Positions 18,849 through 29,312 of a stretch of 64,000 bases of DNA are shown piece by piece. The translations under genes and the position numbers were made by a program. Source of the stretch: Thalassobaculum fulvum (GTDB taxonomy: Bacteria > Pseudomonadota > Alphaproteobacteria > Thalassobaculales > Thalassobaculaceae); the NCBI RefSeq assembly GCF_014652915.1, contig NZ_BMZS01000003.1:434001-498000 (forward strand). The letters run 5' to 3'. The notes under the pieces were generated by a model, which did no database searches, was not told where the DNA came from, and worked only from the letters and a program-made list of their open reading frames with translations. Position 1 is the stretch's first letter; the number at the start of each line of letters is the position of its first letter.

Positions 18849-20336
18849 ATGGACGTTTTCCCGAGCGGTACCGAGCATCTGCTGACCTGCGCCGAGATGG
18901 CGCGGGCCGACGCGTACGCGGTCGAACACGGCGTGCCGGGCACCACCCTGATGGCGCATGCCGGTGCCGCCGTCGCCACCGCCATCCGCCGCCGCTATCG
19001 GCCGCGCCCGGTGCTGGTGCTGGCCGGACCCGGCAACAACGGCGGCGACGGCTGGGTGGTCGCGCGCGATCTCGCCGACCACGGCTGGGAGGTCCGGATC
19101 GCGTCCCTGGGCGACCCGGCGGCGTTGAAGGGCGACGCTGCCTGGGCGCGCAGCCTGTGGAACGGCCCGGTCGAATCGATCCACCCGCACACCCTCGACG
19201 GGGCCGGAATCGTGGTCGACGCGCTGTTCGGCGCGGGGCTGACGCGCGCGGTCGACGGTGTCGCGGCCGAGGCGCTCCGCGCACTCGCCGATCGGGTGGA
19301 AGCGGGGAGCGCCGTCTCGGTCGCGGTCGACGTGCCGAGCGGGGTCGACGGCAACACCGGCGTGGTGCGGGGCGTCGCGGCCCGCGCCGACCTGACGGTG
19401 ACGTTCTTCCGCCGAAAACCGGGACACCTGCTGCTGCCGGGACGGGCGCTGTGCGGGACGGTCCGGGTCGCCGACATCGGCATTCCCGAGGCCGTGCTCG
19501 GACGGATACGGCCGTCGACGGCGGTCAACGGGCCGGCGGTCTGGCGGGCCGCGCTCGGCGAACGCCTGTCGTCCGACCACAAGTATCGGCGCGGCCACGT
19601 GGTGGTGGTCGGCGGGCCGATGAGCGGGGCCGCCCGGCTGGCGGTCGGCGCCGCCCGGCGGGCCGGCGTCGGGCTGGCGACCGCGGCGGTGCCGCACGGC
19701 GCGACGGCGCTGTTCGCCGGCGATTCCCCCGGCGTGATCGTGCGCGAGGCCGACGGCCCCCAGGCGCTCGCCCGGCTGCTGACCGACAAGCGGTACTCGG
19801 GGATCGTGATCGGGCCCGGTCTCGGCGGCGGCGACCGGCCGCACGCGCTGACCGCCGTCGCCCTGCACGCGAAGCGGCCGCTGGTGCTCGACGCCGACGG
19901 GCTCAACACCTTCGACGGTCGGGTCGGCGACCTGGCCGCGTCGATCGCCGCCCCGACGGTCCTGACGCCGCACGAGGGCGAGTTCCGGCGGCTGTTCCCG
20001 GCCGTCCACCCCAGCGTCGCCGGCAAGCTGGCGGCGGCCAGGCTGTCGGCCCACGAGACCGGCGCGGTCACGCTGCTGAAGGGGGCGGACACGGTGATCG
20101 CTTCGCCCGACGGCCGCTCCGTCATCGTCGAGAACGCGCCGCCGACCCTGGCGACCGCCGGCTCCGGCGATGTGCTGGCGGGGTTGATCGGCGGGTTGCT
20201 GGCCCGCGGCGTGCCGGCATTCGAGGCGGCGGCCGCCGGCGCCTGGATCCACGGCGAGGCGGCCCGGGCGGCCGGCAGCAGCGTGCTGGCCGAGGACCTG
20301 GTCGCCCGGATCGGGCCGATCGCCGAGGCGCTGTGA
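18849..20336 (+). CDS. nnr: Bifunctional NAD(P)H-hydrate epimerase/dehydratase
   Basis: A 495-residue fusion. The N-terminal YjeF_N epimerase (about 1-215) has GPGNNGGDGWVVAR and AVDVPSGVDGNTG; the C-terminal carbohydrate kinase-like dehydratase (about 225-490) has VIGPGLGGGD, LDADGLNTF, TPHEGEF and the ATAGSGDVLAG anion hole. Together they repair damaged NAD(P)H hydrates: R/S epimerisation, then ADP/ATP-dependent dehydration. In related genomes this gene is commonly near glnB, here separated by an aminotransferase pair and tRNA-His. ATG 18849 follows GAGGACGAGGCGGACG. Convergent with gntK, stops one base apart. Confidence 0.94.
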   Translation: MDVFPSGTEHLLTCAEMARADAYAVEHGVPGTTLMAHAGAAVATAIRRRYRPRPVLVLAGPGNNGGDGWVVARDLADHGWEVRIASLGDPAALKGDAAWARSLWNGPVESIHPHTLDGAGIVVDALFGAGLTRAVDGVAAEALRALADRVEAGSAVSVAVDVPSGVDGNTGVVRGVAARADLTVTFFRRKPGHLLLPGRALCGTVRVADIGIPEAVLGRIRPSTAVNGPAVWRAALGERLSSDHKYRRGHVVVVGGPMSGAARLAVGAARRAGVGLATAAVPHGATALFAGDSPGVIVREADGPQALARLLTDKRYSGIVIGPGLGGGDRPHALTAVALHAKRPLVLDADGLNTFDGRVGDLAASIAAPTVLTPHEGEFRRLFPAVHPSVAGKLAAARLSAHETGAVTLLKGADTVIASPDGRSVIVENAPPTLATAGSGDVLAGLIGGLLARGVPAFEAAAAGAWIHGEAARAAGSSVLAEDLVARIGPIAEAL

Positions 20337-20337
20337 G

Positions 20338-20840
<503 letters not shown>

Positions 20841-20844
<4 letters not shown>

Positions 20845-22253
20845 GCGCCTCTCCAGTCGGCGTGGAAGCTGCCCGGCTGGTCGGTGCGCTCGAACCGGTG
20901 GGCGCCGAACCGATCGCGCAGACCCTGCAGGAAGTCGGCCGGCACCCGTTCCCGGGTCATGCCGTCGACCCAGGCCAGCGCCGAGCCCATGGCCGGCACC
21001 GCGTAGCCGCCCAGCGCCGCGGCGGCGACCGTCCGGCGCAGGCCAGGCAGCGCCTCGCGCATCTCGGCGGCGAGGGCGGGGGCCTGCAGCAGCAGGGCAT
21101 CCGGCGGAACCCGGCGCGCGGCGTCGGCCAGCCGGTCCAGCAGGGCGGCCCGCAGGATGCAGCCGGCCCGCCAGACCTGGGCGACGGCGACCCGGTCGAC
21201 CGACCAGCCTTCGGCGACGTCGGCCGCGGCGATCAGGTCGAAGCCCTGCACGAAGGCGGCGACCGTCGCGGCGCGGACGGCAGCCTCCAGGTCGGCGAGG
21301 TCCAGCCCGGTGACTGCGGCGCGTTCGGTCGCCAGAACCGCGCGCTCGTCGCCGCGCGCGGAGACCGCGCGGGCGAACACCGCCTCGGCGATGGTCGCGG
21401 CCGGCACGCCGTAGTCAAGCGCCGCCAGCGAGGCCCAGCGGCCGGTGCCCTTCTGGCCGGCCCGGTCCACCACCTTGTCGAGCAGCGCCGTACCGTCGTC
21501 GTCGCGGGTCCGGACCACGTCGGCGGCGATCTCCACCAGGTAGCTTTCCAGCGGGCCGTGGTTCCAGCGCCCGAACACGTCGCCGATGGCGTCCGGCGCC
21601 ATGCCGAGGCCGTGGCGCATCAGGTCGTAGGCCTCGGCGAGCGCCTGCATCACGGCGTACTCGATGCCGTTGTGCACGGTCTTCACGAAATGCCCGGCGG
21701 CCCCCGCGCCTAGCCGGGCGCAGCACGGCGAGCCGTCGGGGGTACGGGCGGCGATCGCGGTCAGGGCCGGGGCCACACGCTCCCAGGTGGCGGCATCGCC
21801 GCCGGCCATCAGCGCCGGGCCGAAGCGCGCGCCTTCCTCGCCGCCCGAGACACCGAGGCCGATCAGCTCGATGCCGGTACCGGCGAGCGCGGCCTGACGG
21901 CGGGCGGTATCGCGGGCGTCGGCGTTGCCGCCGTCGATGATCGCGTCGCCCGGCGACAGGGCAGGCGACAGCGCGTCGATCACCGCGTCGACCGCAGGGC
22001 CGGCGGTGACCATCAGCAGGATGGCGCGTGGGGCGGGCAGGGCGGCGGCCAAGGCGGCCGGGCCGTCGGCCCAGACCGTCGACGCCGGCAGCGCCGCGCG
22101 GGCCGTCTCGGCCAGGGCCGGGTCGCGTTCCCAGACCACCAGCGCGGTGCCGTGGTCGACGAGATTGAGCGCCAGGTTGCGCCCCATGGTCCCGAGGCCG
22201 ATCAGGCCGAACGGCGCGGCCCCGAGAGGCGCGGTCCTGTCAGACGACGTCAC
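20841..22253 (-). CDS. gnd: 6-phosphogluconate dehydrogenase, decarboxylating
   Basis: A 470-residue enzyme: NADP-binding GLIGLGTMGRNLALN (GLGTMG at 19-24), IIDGGNA, LIGLGVSGGEEGARFGP, catalytic lysine in GHFVKTVHNGIEY, and DRAGQKGTGRW. It converts 6-phosphogluconate to ribulose 5-phosphate, CO2 and NADPH. GTG start, with the first 14 bases inside the end of the hydrolase gene upstream. With gntK it makes a gluconate-to-pentose-phosphate module. Placing it at the end of a flavoprotein/hydrolase unit is unusual and may reflect NADPH supply for the monooxygenase (inference). Confidence 0.94.
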
Positions 22254-24243
22254 GGTCGATCTCGTCTTCCCAGTCGAAGGAGGCCACGGGTGTACCGTGC
22301 TCGCGCGCTTCCAGGCAAGACCGCACCCGGAAGCGCGACGCGTCGGCCGTCACGGTCTGGCGCGTAATGGTCTCGACCGCCGGGCCGCCGTCCCACGCCA
22401 TGGCGATCCGCCAGGTGGACTCGTACGCGGCCGACGCCGGATCGCCGGGTATCAGGCGCCAGGTCTCGTCGCTGACCACGTGCTTGACCAGGCTCACCGA
22501 CGGCAGGCGGGTGCGGCCGTGATCGTCGTGCACCGACACCGTCTCGCGGCCGTCCCGGCCGATGTCGCCCGACCGCACGGATGCCGGCGTTGACAGCAGC
22601 GACCGTGCCACCGGGGGCGAGACCTCCGGCTCCTCGAAGGCGCACGCCTCGCCGCGCGGCGCGGTCGGCAGCGCGAGCCGGCAACGGTCCAGGCGCACGG
22701 TCAGCCGGACCGGCTCCGGCGACGGCCAGATCAGCGGCCAGTAGGACGAGGACAGCACCAGCCGCAGCCGCTCGCCGATCCCGACGGTCTCGCCCAGCCC
22801 GTCCAGCCTGATCGTCACGTCGTACAGCCGGCCGGGCTCGAGCGGCGCGGGGCTGCCGGGATCGTCGCGGTGCGCCAGGTTGAGGCAGCCCCAGGACAGC
22901 CGCCGGACCACGCCGTCGGGCGCCACCGCGCACAGCCGGGCGACGAGCTGGGCGAGCGGCCGGTCGGAGGCCACGGCGACCCGAAGCTCCGGCCGGCCGA
23001 GCAGCGCCATCGGCTCGATCATCGCGCGGGATTCGAAAGTGGCTTGGCCGGAATCGTCCGGTGCCTGGTCGAGCGGCAGCTCCGGGCCGTCGCCGAAGGC
23101 CAGCCAGCGTCCGGCGGCGAAGGCGGTGCGGACAGGCCGGTCGAGCACGACGGTCTCGTCGGCCGGGCCCGGATCCGGCGCCAGGCGGCCGTCGGTCGGA
23201 TACAGCACCCGGGTGACGGTGCCCGGCGCCGGCCAGGCCGGCACAGCCAGCCAGCGTCCGTCGCGGCGATCGGCCGAGGGCGACGGGACGTACGGCGCCT
23301 GGACGTAGGTCCGCAGGGCAGGGTCGTGCTCGACGCCGGTCGGCCGGTCCTTCAGCCAGCGGTCCCACCAGCGCAGCACTTCCTGCAGGAAGCCGATCGC
23401 CGGGCCCGGGCGGCCGATATGCGGATAGCGGTGCCCCCACGGGCCGAGCAGGGCCTTGACCGGCGCCTTGGCGTTCTCCAGCAGCTCGAACACCGGGTTG
23501 ACGTAGCCGTCGACCCAGCCGCTGACCGACAGCACCGGCACCTGCACCGCGCTCCAGTCCTCGCAGATCGAGCCGTGCCGCCAGTACGCGTCGCGGGCCT
23601 GATGGGTCATCCAGGGCACGGTCAGCGGCTTGCGCGCCATCCGCTCCAGCCACATCGAGCGCCAGCGCTCACCGACGATCGCCGGGTCCGGCGAGCGCGC
23701 CTGGTACGCGAACATCCAGGACGCCCAGCTCGGGTTCTCGGTCAGCAGGCAGCCGCCCTTGTAGTGGACGTCCTCGGCGAACCGGTCGTGGGTGTGGCCG
23801 ACGGCGACCACCGCACCCAGGCTGGGCGGGCGCAGGGCGGCGATCTGCAGGCCGGCGAAGCCGCCCCAGGAGATGCCGTAGATCCCGGTGCGGCCGCTGC
23901 ACCAGGGCTGCGCCGCCGCCCATTCCAGCACCGCCAGGCCGTCCGCCTGCTCCTGCGCCAGGTACTCGTCCTCCATCACGCCGTCGCTGTCGCCGCTGCC
24001 GCGCAGGTCGACCCGGATCACCGCATAGCCGTGCCCGGCCATCCACGGGTGGGCGAGGGCGTCGCGCTCGACGGTGAAGTCGCGGCGGCGGTACGGGATC
24101 GGCTCGAGGATCGCCGGCACCGGATCGGCCGCGGCGTCGACCGGCATCCAGATCTTTGCCGCCAACCGGGTGCCGTCGGGCATCGCGATCCAGACCGGGT
24201 CGTGCTCGACGACGGCGCGCGGGAAGCGGTCGACGACGCGCAT
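22240..24243 (-). CDS. CocE/NonD-family hydrolase (X-Pro dipeptidyl-peptidase S15 type)
   Basis: A 667-residue serine hydrolase. The N-terminal alpha/beta domain begins IAMPDGTRLAAKIWMP, has VRVDLRGSGDSDG and the nucleophile elbow GISWGG with Ser125, and the His segment LGPWGHRYPH. A C-terminal jelly-roll domain (about 330-560) is typical of CocE/S15 proteins, followed by roughly 100 further residues that are less family-like. Members cleave acyl or ester/amide bonds, including cocaine esterase and X-Pro peptidases. It overlaps gnd by 14 bases and shares one base with the oxidase gene upstream (TGATG), so translation is coupled. Substrate unknown. Confidence 0.86.
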   Translation of the reverse strand: MRVVDRFPRAVVEHDPVWIAMPDGTRLAAKIWMPVDAAADPVPAILEPIPYRRRDFTVERDALAHPWMAGHGYAVIRVDLRGSGDSDGVMEDEYLAQEQADGLAVLEWAAAQPWCSGRTGIYGISWGGFAGLQIAALRPPSLGAVVAVGHTHDRFAEDVHYKGGCLLTENPSWASWMFAYQARSPDPAIVGERWRSMWLERMARKPLTVPWMTHQARDAYWRHGSICEDWSAVQVPVLSVSGWVDGYVNPVFELLENAKAPVKALLGPWGHRYPHIGRPGPAIGFLQEVLRWWDRWLKDRPTGVEHDPALRTYVQAPYVPSPSADRRDGRWLAVPAWPAPGTVTRVLYPTDGRLAPDPGPADETVVLDRPVRTAFAAGRWLAFGDGPELPLDQAPDDSGQATFESRAMIEPMALLGRPELRVAVASDRPLAQLVARLCAVAPDGVVRRLSWGCLNLAHRDDPGSPAPLEPGRLYDVTIRLDGLGETVGIGERLRLVLSSSYWPLIWPSPEPVRLTVRLDRCRLALPTAPRGEACAFEEPEVSPPVARSLLSTPASVRSGDIGRDGRETVSVHDDHGRTRLPSVSLVKHVVSDETWRLIPGDPASAAYESTWRIAMAWDGGPAVETITRQTVTADASRFRVRSCLEAREHGTPVASFDWEDEIDRDVV

Positions 24244-25529
24244 CAGCCGGCCCCCTGGCGCCACAGGTTCCAGGCGTCGCGGGCCTGGTAGCTCCAGTAC
24301 ACCGCCTGGGCGTACCAGGTGCCGAGCCGGCCGCCGGCCGGGATCAGGCCGAACGGCGCGAACAGCTTGTAGCGCTCGTCGCCCTCGGCGATCGCCGAAG
24401 CCACCAGCTCGCCGCCGAGCGTGGTCGTCGCCATGCCGTGGCCGCCATAGGCCTGGCTGTACCAGACCCCCGGGTACAGCTGGCCGATCTGCGGCATCTT
24501 GTGGACCGCGTAGCCCATGGTGCCGGGCCAGGCGACCGCCGCCTTCAGGTCGGAAAGCTGCGGGTACACCCGGCGCAGGTCTCCCATCATGGTGTCGACC
24601 AGCCCCTGCGGGTCGGTCCAGCGGCTGATCCGGCCGCCCCACAGCAGCCGGGTGTCCGGCAGCGGCCGATAGTAGTCGTTGGCGAAGCGGTCGTCGGACA
24701 CGCCGTTCGGGGCGCCGACGATGTCCTTCAGGCGCTCGCCGACCGGCTCGGTCAGGACGACGTAGGTGCCGATCGGCAGGATGGCGCGCGACAGCGGCCC
24801 GACCAGCCCCTCGATGTAGCCGGAGCAGCAGAACACCACCTGATCGGCGGTCAGGGTGCCGCGGGCGGTGCGCAGGCGCTTCGGTTCGCCCTTCAGGTCG
24901 ACCTCGACGACCGGCGAGTCCTCGTGGACGACGCCGCCGAGCGCCTCGATCATCGCCGCGTTGCCGCGACTGAAGTTGAGCGAGTGGAAGCTGAAGGCGT
25001 CGGGGTTGAAGACCGCGTCGTAGTAGCGCGGGCTGCGCCAGATCGAGCGGACCTTCTCGCGGTCCCAGACCTCGCGGCGCTCGCCGAAGGTCTCGTTCAT
25101 GAAGCCGGCACGGCGCTCGACCGCCGCCCGGTCGTCGAACCAGGAGCAGCCGGCGATACCGTCGACGATCGGCGCGACCCCGCCGCCGATCGCCTCCGCC
25201 CGCTTGCGCACCAGCGCCACGCCCTCCTTGCTGAGGGCGTACAGTTCCTGCGCCCGGGGCTTGCCGAGCTTGCGGATCAGGTCGTCAGGGCCGAGCGCGT
25301 ACCCGGCGGACACGAAGCCGCCGTTGCGGCCGGAGGCGCCCCAGCCGACGCGCCGGGCCTCCAGCAGGGTGACCTTGCGGCCGCGTTCGGCCAGCCCCAG
25401 GGCGGTGGCCAACCCGGCCATGCCGCCGCCGACCACGGCGATCTCCGTGGTCGCGGAGCCTTCGAGCGGCGGGCGCCGGCGGTCGTCGGCGCGGGTGCGG
25501 GCGTAGTAGCTGTCGACGTAGTCGGTCAT
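24243..25529 (-). CDS. FAD-dependent amine/amino-acid oxidase (DAO family, PuuB-like)
   Basis: A 428-residue DAO-family flavoprotein: dinucleotide fold EIAVVGGGMAGLATALGLAE near residues 29-48, then GASGRNGGFVSAGY, the flavin-contact segment seen in gamma-glutamylputrescine oxidase (PuuB)-like enzymes, and the C-terminal YGGHGMATTTLGGE flavin loop. It likely oxidises a C-N bond of an amine or substituted amino acid with release of an aldehyde or keto acid. It lies between a flavoprotein monooxygenase and a serine hydrolase in the same operon, with a 13-base gap upstream and a 1-base overlap downstream. Whether the substrate is a polyamine derivative cannot be shown here. Confidence 0.85.
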   Translation of the reverse strand: MTDYVDSYYARTRADDRRRPPLEGSATTEIAVVGGGMAGLATALGLAERGRKVTLLEARRVGWGASGRNGGFVSAGYALGPDDLIRKLGKPRAQELYALSKEGVALVRKRAEAIGGGVAPIVDGIAGCSWFDDRAAVERRAGFMNETFGERREVWDREKVRSIWRSPRYYDAVFNPDAFSFHSLNFSRGNAAMIEALGGVVHEDSPVVEVDLKGEPKRLRTARGTLTADQVVFCCSGYIEGLVGPLSRAILPIGTYVVLTEPVGERLKDIVGAPNGVSDDRFANDYYRPLPDTRLLWGGRISRWTDPQGLVDTMMGDLRRVYPQLSDLKAAVAWPGTMGYAVHKMPQIGQLYPGVWYSQAYGGHGMATTTLGGELVASAIAEGDERYKLFAPFGLIPAGGRLGTWYAQAVYWSYQARDAWNLWRQGAG

Positions 25530-25542
25530 GGTTTCGTTCCGG

Positions 25543-27006
25543 TCAGTCGGCGGCGCCGGGCATCGCCCCGGCGGGCGGGCGCAGCCGGGCCACGTCCTCG
25601 AAGGAGAGCTCCGGCTCGTCGAAGGCCTGCAGCAGGCCCTCGTGATAGGCCAGCTCCTCGCGGAACTCGGCCGCGGCGATCGCGTCGGCCAGCCGGTTGG
25701 CGCCGTCGCTGACCGCCGGGATGTCGCCGGAAACGTTGCCGTGGCTCATGGCCGCCGCGAAGGTGAAGGCGTGGATCCGTCGCAGCCAGGGCAACTCGCC
25801 CTCGGTCTTCGGCTGCAGCTCGAAGCCGGGCCCGAGGTCCGGGAAGTCGAGGAACTCGTGGTCGGTCTGATGAGGCGGCGGGGTGACCAGCCGGCGCCAG
25901 GTCGCGACCCGGTCGGCGATCGGTGCCAGAAGGCCGGAACCGGCGAGATCGATCCGGAAGCCGGTGCCGAGGATGACGTGATCGACGTCGAACCGGCCGG
26001 CGCCGGTCTCGAGGCGGAGGCGGCCGGCTTCCGGGGCGGCCGCCGTGACGTCGGCCCCGGTCGCCGCCGCGAACCGCGGATCGTCGCAGACCCGCAGGAC
26101 GGCGGCGCGCGGCGGCGCTACGCGCTCGTCGAACAGGTAGGTCAGCAGCCGCCAGCGGTCCTGCGGGGCGAGCAGGGGGAAGCCGAGCGTGAACCCCGGA
26201 TAGACCACGCCCTTGAACTTGTTGACCCTGGGCATCTCCCGCCGGCGTGCCAGCAGCACGACCGAGGCGGCACCGGCCTCCAGGGCTTCCGCGGCGTTGT
26301 CGAACGCCGACGCCCCGTACCCGACCACGGCCACCGACCTGCCGGCGAGCGCGGCGAAGTCGATGGCGTCGGAGGTGTGCGACACCCGGTCCGCAGGCAA
26401 TCCGTCGGCCCAGGCCGGCAGGCGCGGCACCGCGATGCCCTCGCGGCCGGTCGCCAGCACCAGTCGGCGGGCATGGACGGTCTCGCCTCCGTTCGGGCCG
26501 TCGAGCCGGACCGCCAGGCCACCGGATACCGGGTCGACCGCCACCGCTTCGGTCCGGTTCTCGACCGGCAGGTCCAGGACCTTGCGGTACCAGCGCAGGT
26601 AATCCATCCACTGGGTGCGCGGTATCCGGTCGAGGGTTTCCCAGGCGTCCTCGCCCCACTGCGCCTCGAACCAGGCCCGGAAGGTGAGGGACGGGATGCC
26701 GAGCGCCGGTCCGGCCAGGTGCTTGGGCGACCGCAGCGTCCGCATCCGCGCATAGGTCACCCAAGGTCCCTCGCGTCCTTCGTCACTGCGGTCGACGATC
26801 CGCAGGCCGGTCAACCCGCGGCGGCGCAGCGCGGCGGCGGCGACCAGTCCGCACATGCCGCCGCCGACGACCAGGGCGTCCAGCATCGGATGCCCGTCGG
26901 GGCCGGTCACGGACCGGCTCCAGCGGGCCGGCGGCTCGTTCAGGCAGGCGAGGTCGTAGCCGAGGCGCCGCTCGAGGTCGGCCAAACTGCGGGACGGAGA
27001 TCGCAT
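25543..27006 (-). CDS. NAD(P)-binding flavoprotein monooxygenase
   Basis: A 487-residue flavoprotein with two Rossmann signatures: FAD site ALVVGGGMCGLVAAAAL around residue 44, and NAD(P)H site SVAVVGYGASAFD around residue 205. The layout is that of class B monooxygenases (lysine/ornithine N-hydroxylase, FMO and Baeyer-Villiger relatives), but the BVMO fingerprint FxGxxxHxxxW is not visible. TGREGIAVPRLP resembles the ATG motif region of FMO-like enzymes. First gene of the five-gene unit 27006-20338. It likely inserts oxygen on N, S or C of an unknown substrate using NADPH. The start at 27006 gives a 38-residue N-terminal extension of uncertain value. Confidence 0.8.
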   Translation of the reverse strand: MRSPSRSLADLERRLGYDLACLNEPPARWSRSVTGPDGHPMLDALVVGGGMCGLVAAAALRRRGLTGLRIVDRSDEGREGPWVTYARMRTLRSPKHLAGPALGIPSLTFRAWFEAQWGEDAWETLDRIPRTQWMDYLRWYRKVLDLPVENRTEAVAVDPVSGGLAVRLDGPNGGETVHARRLVLATGREGIAVPRLPAWADGLPADRVSHTSDAIDFAALAGRSVAVVGYGASAFDNAAEALEAGAASVVLLARRREMPRVNKFKGVVYPGFTLGFPLLAPQDRWRLLTYLFDERVAPPRAAVLRVCDDPRFAAATGADVTAAAPEAGRLRLETGAGRFDVDHVILGTGFRIDLAGSGLLAPIADRVATWRRLVTPPPHQTDHEFLDFPDLGPGFELQPKTEGELPWLRRIHAFTFAAAMSHGNVSGDIPAVSDGANRLADAIAAAEFREELAYHEGLLQAFDEPELSFEDVARLRPPAGAMPGAAD

Positions 27007-27231
27007 TGTCGGAGGGCAAGCTGTTGGATTTGTCGCAGCTTAACCGCCCCGGAACGATACGGCCAGGGACCGGCTGCCGGCGATCTCGGGGACAGGTCCA
27101 GATCACATTCGTGCGATTCGCTTTCGGTTCACGATGCATAATATTGAATTTGCCTTAAGTTCTTGATCTGACGTTCGGCACTCCATATCATTCTTGAAGA
27201 GAGGGGGGCTCTGGTTCGCGGAGATCCAACC

Positions 27232-28512
27232 ATGTCGCCGGCAAAGCGGCTGGAACGCAGACTGAAGCGCCTCGGGCAGAACGAGCTCGACTCCGTCCTC
27301 CGTCGTCATGCCCGATACCGGAACGGGCGGCTCGGCGGCGCCCGCGCGGTCCTGTCCTTCTTCGACCTCGGCTGGCTCGACTTCCACGGCAGCGACCTGA
27401 CGGGTGCCGACCTGACCGGCGCGGTTCTCGCCCGGGCGCGGCTGGACCAGGCCGTGCTGAACAACGCCTCGCTGTTCGCGGCGGATCTGAGCGGTGCCAG
27501 CCTGAACGGCGCCAGCCTGGTCAAGAGCGACCTTCGCGGCGCCGGCCTGCGCGGCGCCAGCCTCGTCGAGGCGACCCTGACGGATGCCGACTTGCGCGAG
27601 AGTGCCCTTGCCGAACGAGGCGAGTTCGATCGCGACCTGCACTGGCTCGATGTCGGGTCGGTGCCGTCGGAGCTGCAGCAGGCGGACTTCGCCGGCGCCG
27701 ACCTCTCGCGCGCCCGCTGCGCCGGCGCGGTTTGCGTCAACGCCAACTTCTCGGACGCAGTTCTCACCGGCACCCAACTCGTCCGCTGCAATCTCCGCGG
27801 GGCGAACTTCGCGGGGGCCGATCTCCGCGGCGCCGATCTCAGCTGGTCCAGGATGGAGAACGTCAACCTGCGCAACGCCCTGCTGTCCGGCGTGACGCTC
27901 AGGATGACCGAGCTCAGCGGGGTCGACACCCGCGGCGCCCTGACCGACCGCCCGGCGGCTCGTGCCCTGGACCAACTGGACGCGCCGCTGAATGTCCTGC
28001 TGGCCCGGCATTCGGAGTGGATCGAGAGTTCGAGTGCGGCCGGACAGCGCCTGGACATCGCCGGCTTCGACATGCGTGCCGCAGGCGACCTCTCGGGGGT
28101 CGACATGACCGCCGTGCTGGCTTCCGGGACCATCTGGTGCGGGCTGGACCTGAGCGCGGCCCGGTTCGCCGCCGGCCGGCTGATCGACGGCGACTTCCGG
28201 TTCGCTGTCCTGCGGAACGCCGATCTGCGCGGCGCGGACCTCAGGCAGGCAAAGCTTCGCAGCACCTGCCTCGCCGGTGCGGATCTGCGGCCGCTGGTGC
28301 TCGGCGAAGGCCGGATGGTCAGGACCCGGCTGTCCGGCTGCGACCTGCGGTATGCCGACCTTGCCGGCGCGAAGCTGCGCGACGTCGACCTTCGGGAGGC
28401 GGACCTGTCGAACGCCCGGCTCGACCGTGCCGATCTGCGCGGCGCCGACCTCGCCGGAGCATCGTTGCCGGACGACCTGACGGTGATCGCCCGAACCGCG
28501 CGGTCCGAATGA
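27232..28512 (+). CDS. Pentapeptide-repeat protein
   Basis: A 426-residue protein made mostly of A(D/N)LXX pentapeptide repeats, expected to form right-handed quadrilateral beta-helices. Three blocks are seen: about residues 48-125, 145-235 and 325-415. Between them lie a degenerate insert (about 120-145) and a longer non-repeat segment near 236-300. The first 45 residues are basic (KRLERRLKRLGQ). Functions in this superfamily are diverse, from topoisomerase mimicry to scaffolding; none can be assigned here. The upstream 225 bases are AT-rich and likely hold the promoter. It is convergent with the TPR gene and shares a terminator with it. Confidence 0.85.
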   Translation: MSPAKRLERRLKRLGQNELDSVLRRHARYRNGRLGGARAVLSFFDLGWLDFHGSDLTGADLTGAVLARARLDQAVLNNASLFAADLSGASLNGASLVKSDLRGAGLRGASLVEATLTDADLRESALAERGEFDRDLHWLDVGSVPSELQQADFAGADLSRARCAGAVCVNANFSDAVLTGTQLVRCNLRGANFAGADLRGADLSWSRMENVNLRNALLSGVTLRMTELSGVDTRGALTDRPAARALDQLDAPLNVLLARHSEWIESSSAAGQRLDIAGFDMRAAGDLSGVDMTAVLASGTIWCGLDLSAARFAAGRLIDGDFRFAVLRNADLRGADLRQAKLRSTCLAGADLRPLVLGEGRMVRTRLSGCDLRYADLAGAKLRDVDLREADLSNARLDRADLRGADLAGASLPDDLTVIARTARSE

Positions 28513-28545
28513 CGAACCGGCCCCGGAACGGGTCCGGAAAGAAAG

Positions 28546-28570
28546 CGGGCCGACTTGGCGGGTCGGCCCG
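28546..28570. terminator. Bidirectional terminator between pentapeptide and TPR genes
   Basis: CGGGCCGAC-N7-GTCGGCCCG, a perfect 9-bp stem. On the minus strand it is followed by CTTTCTTTCC, a T-rich tail suited to the TPR gene; on the plus strand the tail is GGAGTTTGCT, weaker. Confidence 0.65.
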
Positions 28571-28637
28571 GGAGTTTGCTGCAGGGAGCTCGGGAGGCTT
28601 GCCCGACGGCGTGCCGGGCGGTCTCCGTCGGGCGCGA

Positions 28638-29312
28638 TCAGGGGTCGCGGCCGACGGAATGCGGTTGGCCGACCGGTCCCCCGGCAGCGGTGGTACCGGC
28701 GTTCAGGGCCAGAGTCACCGTGTCGGGGGTCACCGTCTCGGTGTTCGTCGCGGACTCGGCGGGCGCCGAGGCCAGGCTTCGCGAAAGCTCGAGATTGGCG
28801 AGGACCTCCGGGTCGTCCGGGGTGACGGCCAGGGCGGCCCGGAAAGCGGCCTGGGCCTCGTCGTGCCGGCCGGCGAGGTCGAGCGCCTGGCCCTTGCCGT
28901 TCCAGGCACGACCGTCGCCGGCGTCCTGCGAGATCAGAATGTCGTAGACGGCCAGGGCGTCGTCCACCCGATCCAGGTCGACGAAGGCATCGGCGAGACC
29001 GCGCCGCGCCTCGCGACTGTCGCCTTCGATCGCCAGTGCCGCCCGGAAGAACTCGGCGGCCTCCTCGGCCGCGCCGATCCGCAGGGACAGCTTGCCGAGG
29101 GCGATCAACGGGGCAAGGTCGAAGGGGTCCAGCTGGTGCGCCTGACGAAGCAGTCGCGCCGCGTCGTCGTCATGCCGCGCGGATGCGGCCTGAAGCGCCC
29201 GGTTCAGCAACGAGTCCTCCGCGCCCGCATCGGCGATGGCGGCATCGGCTGACAGGATTCCGGCGGTCAGACCTGCGAGCAGGCCCATCGTGGCTAGTGC
29301 GTTCCGGACCAT
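28638..29312 (-). CDS. Secreted tetratricopeptide-repeat protein
   Basis: A 224-residue protein with a signal peptide (residues 1-27, cleavage near ADAAIAD). The mature part has about four TPR units (about 34-170), for example AAEFFRAALAIEGDSREARR and AQAAFRAALAVTPDDPEVLA, then a low-complexity Thr/Ala tail. Periplasmic TPR proteins usually hold together envelope complexes; no partner is encoded nearby. The upstream 200 bases are AT-rich and separate it from the divergent reductase gene. Confidence 0.82.
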   Translation of the reverse strand: MVRNALATMGLLAGLTAGILSADAAIADAGAEDSLLNRALQAASARHDDDAARLLRQAHQLDPFDLAPLIALGKLSLRIGAAEEAAEFFRAALAIEGDSREARRGLADAFVDLDRVDDALAVYDILISQDAGDGRAWNGKGQALDLAGRHDEAQAAFRAALAVTPDDPEVLANLELSRSLASAPAESATNTETVTPDTVTLALNAGTTAAGGPVGQPHSVGRDP

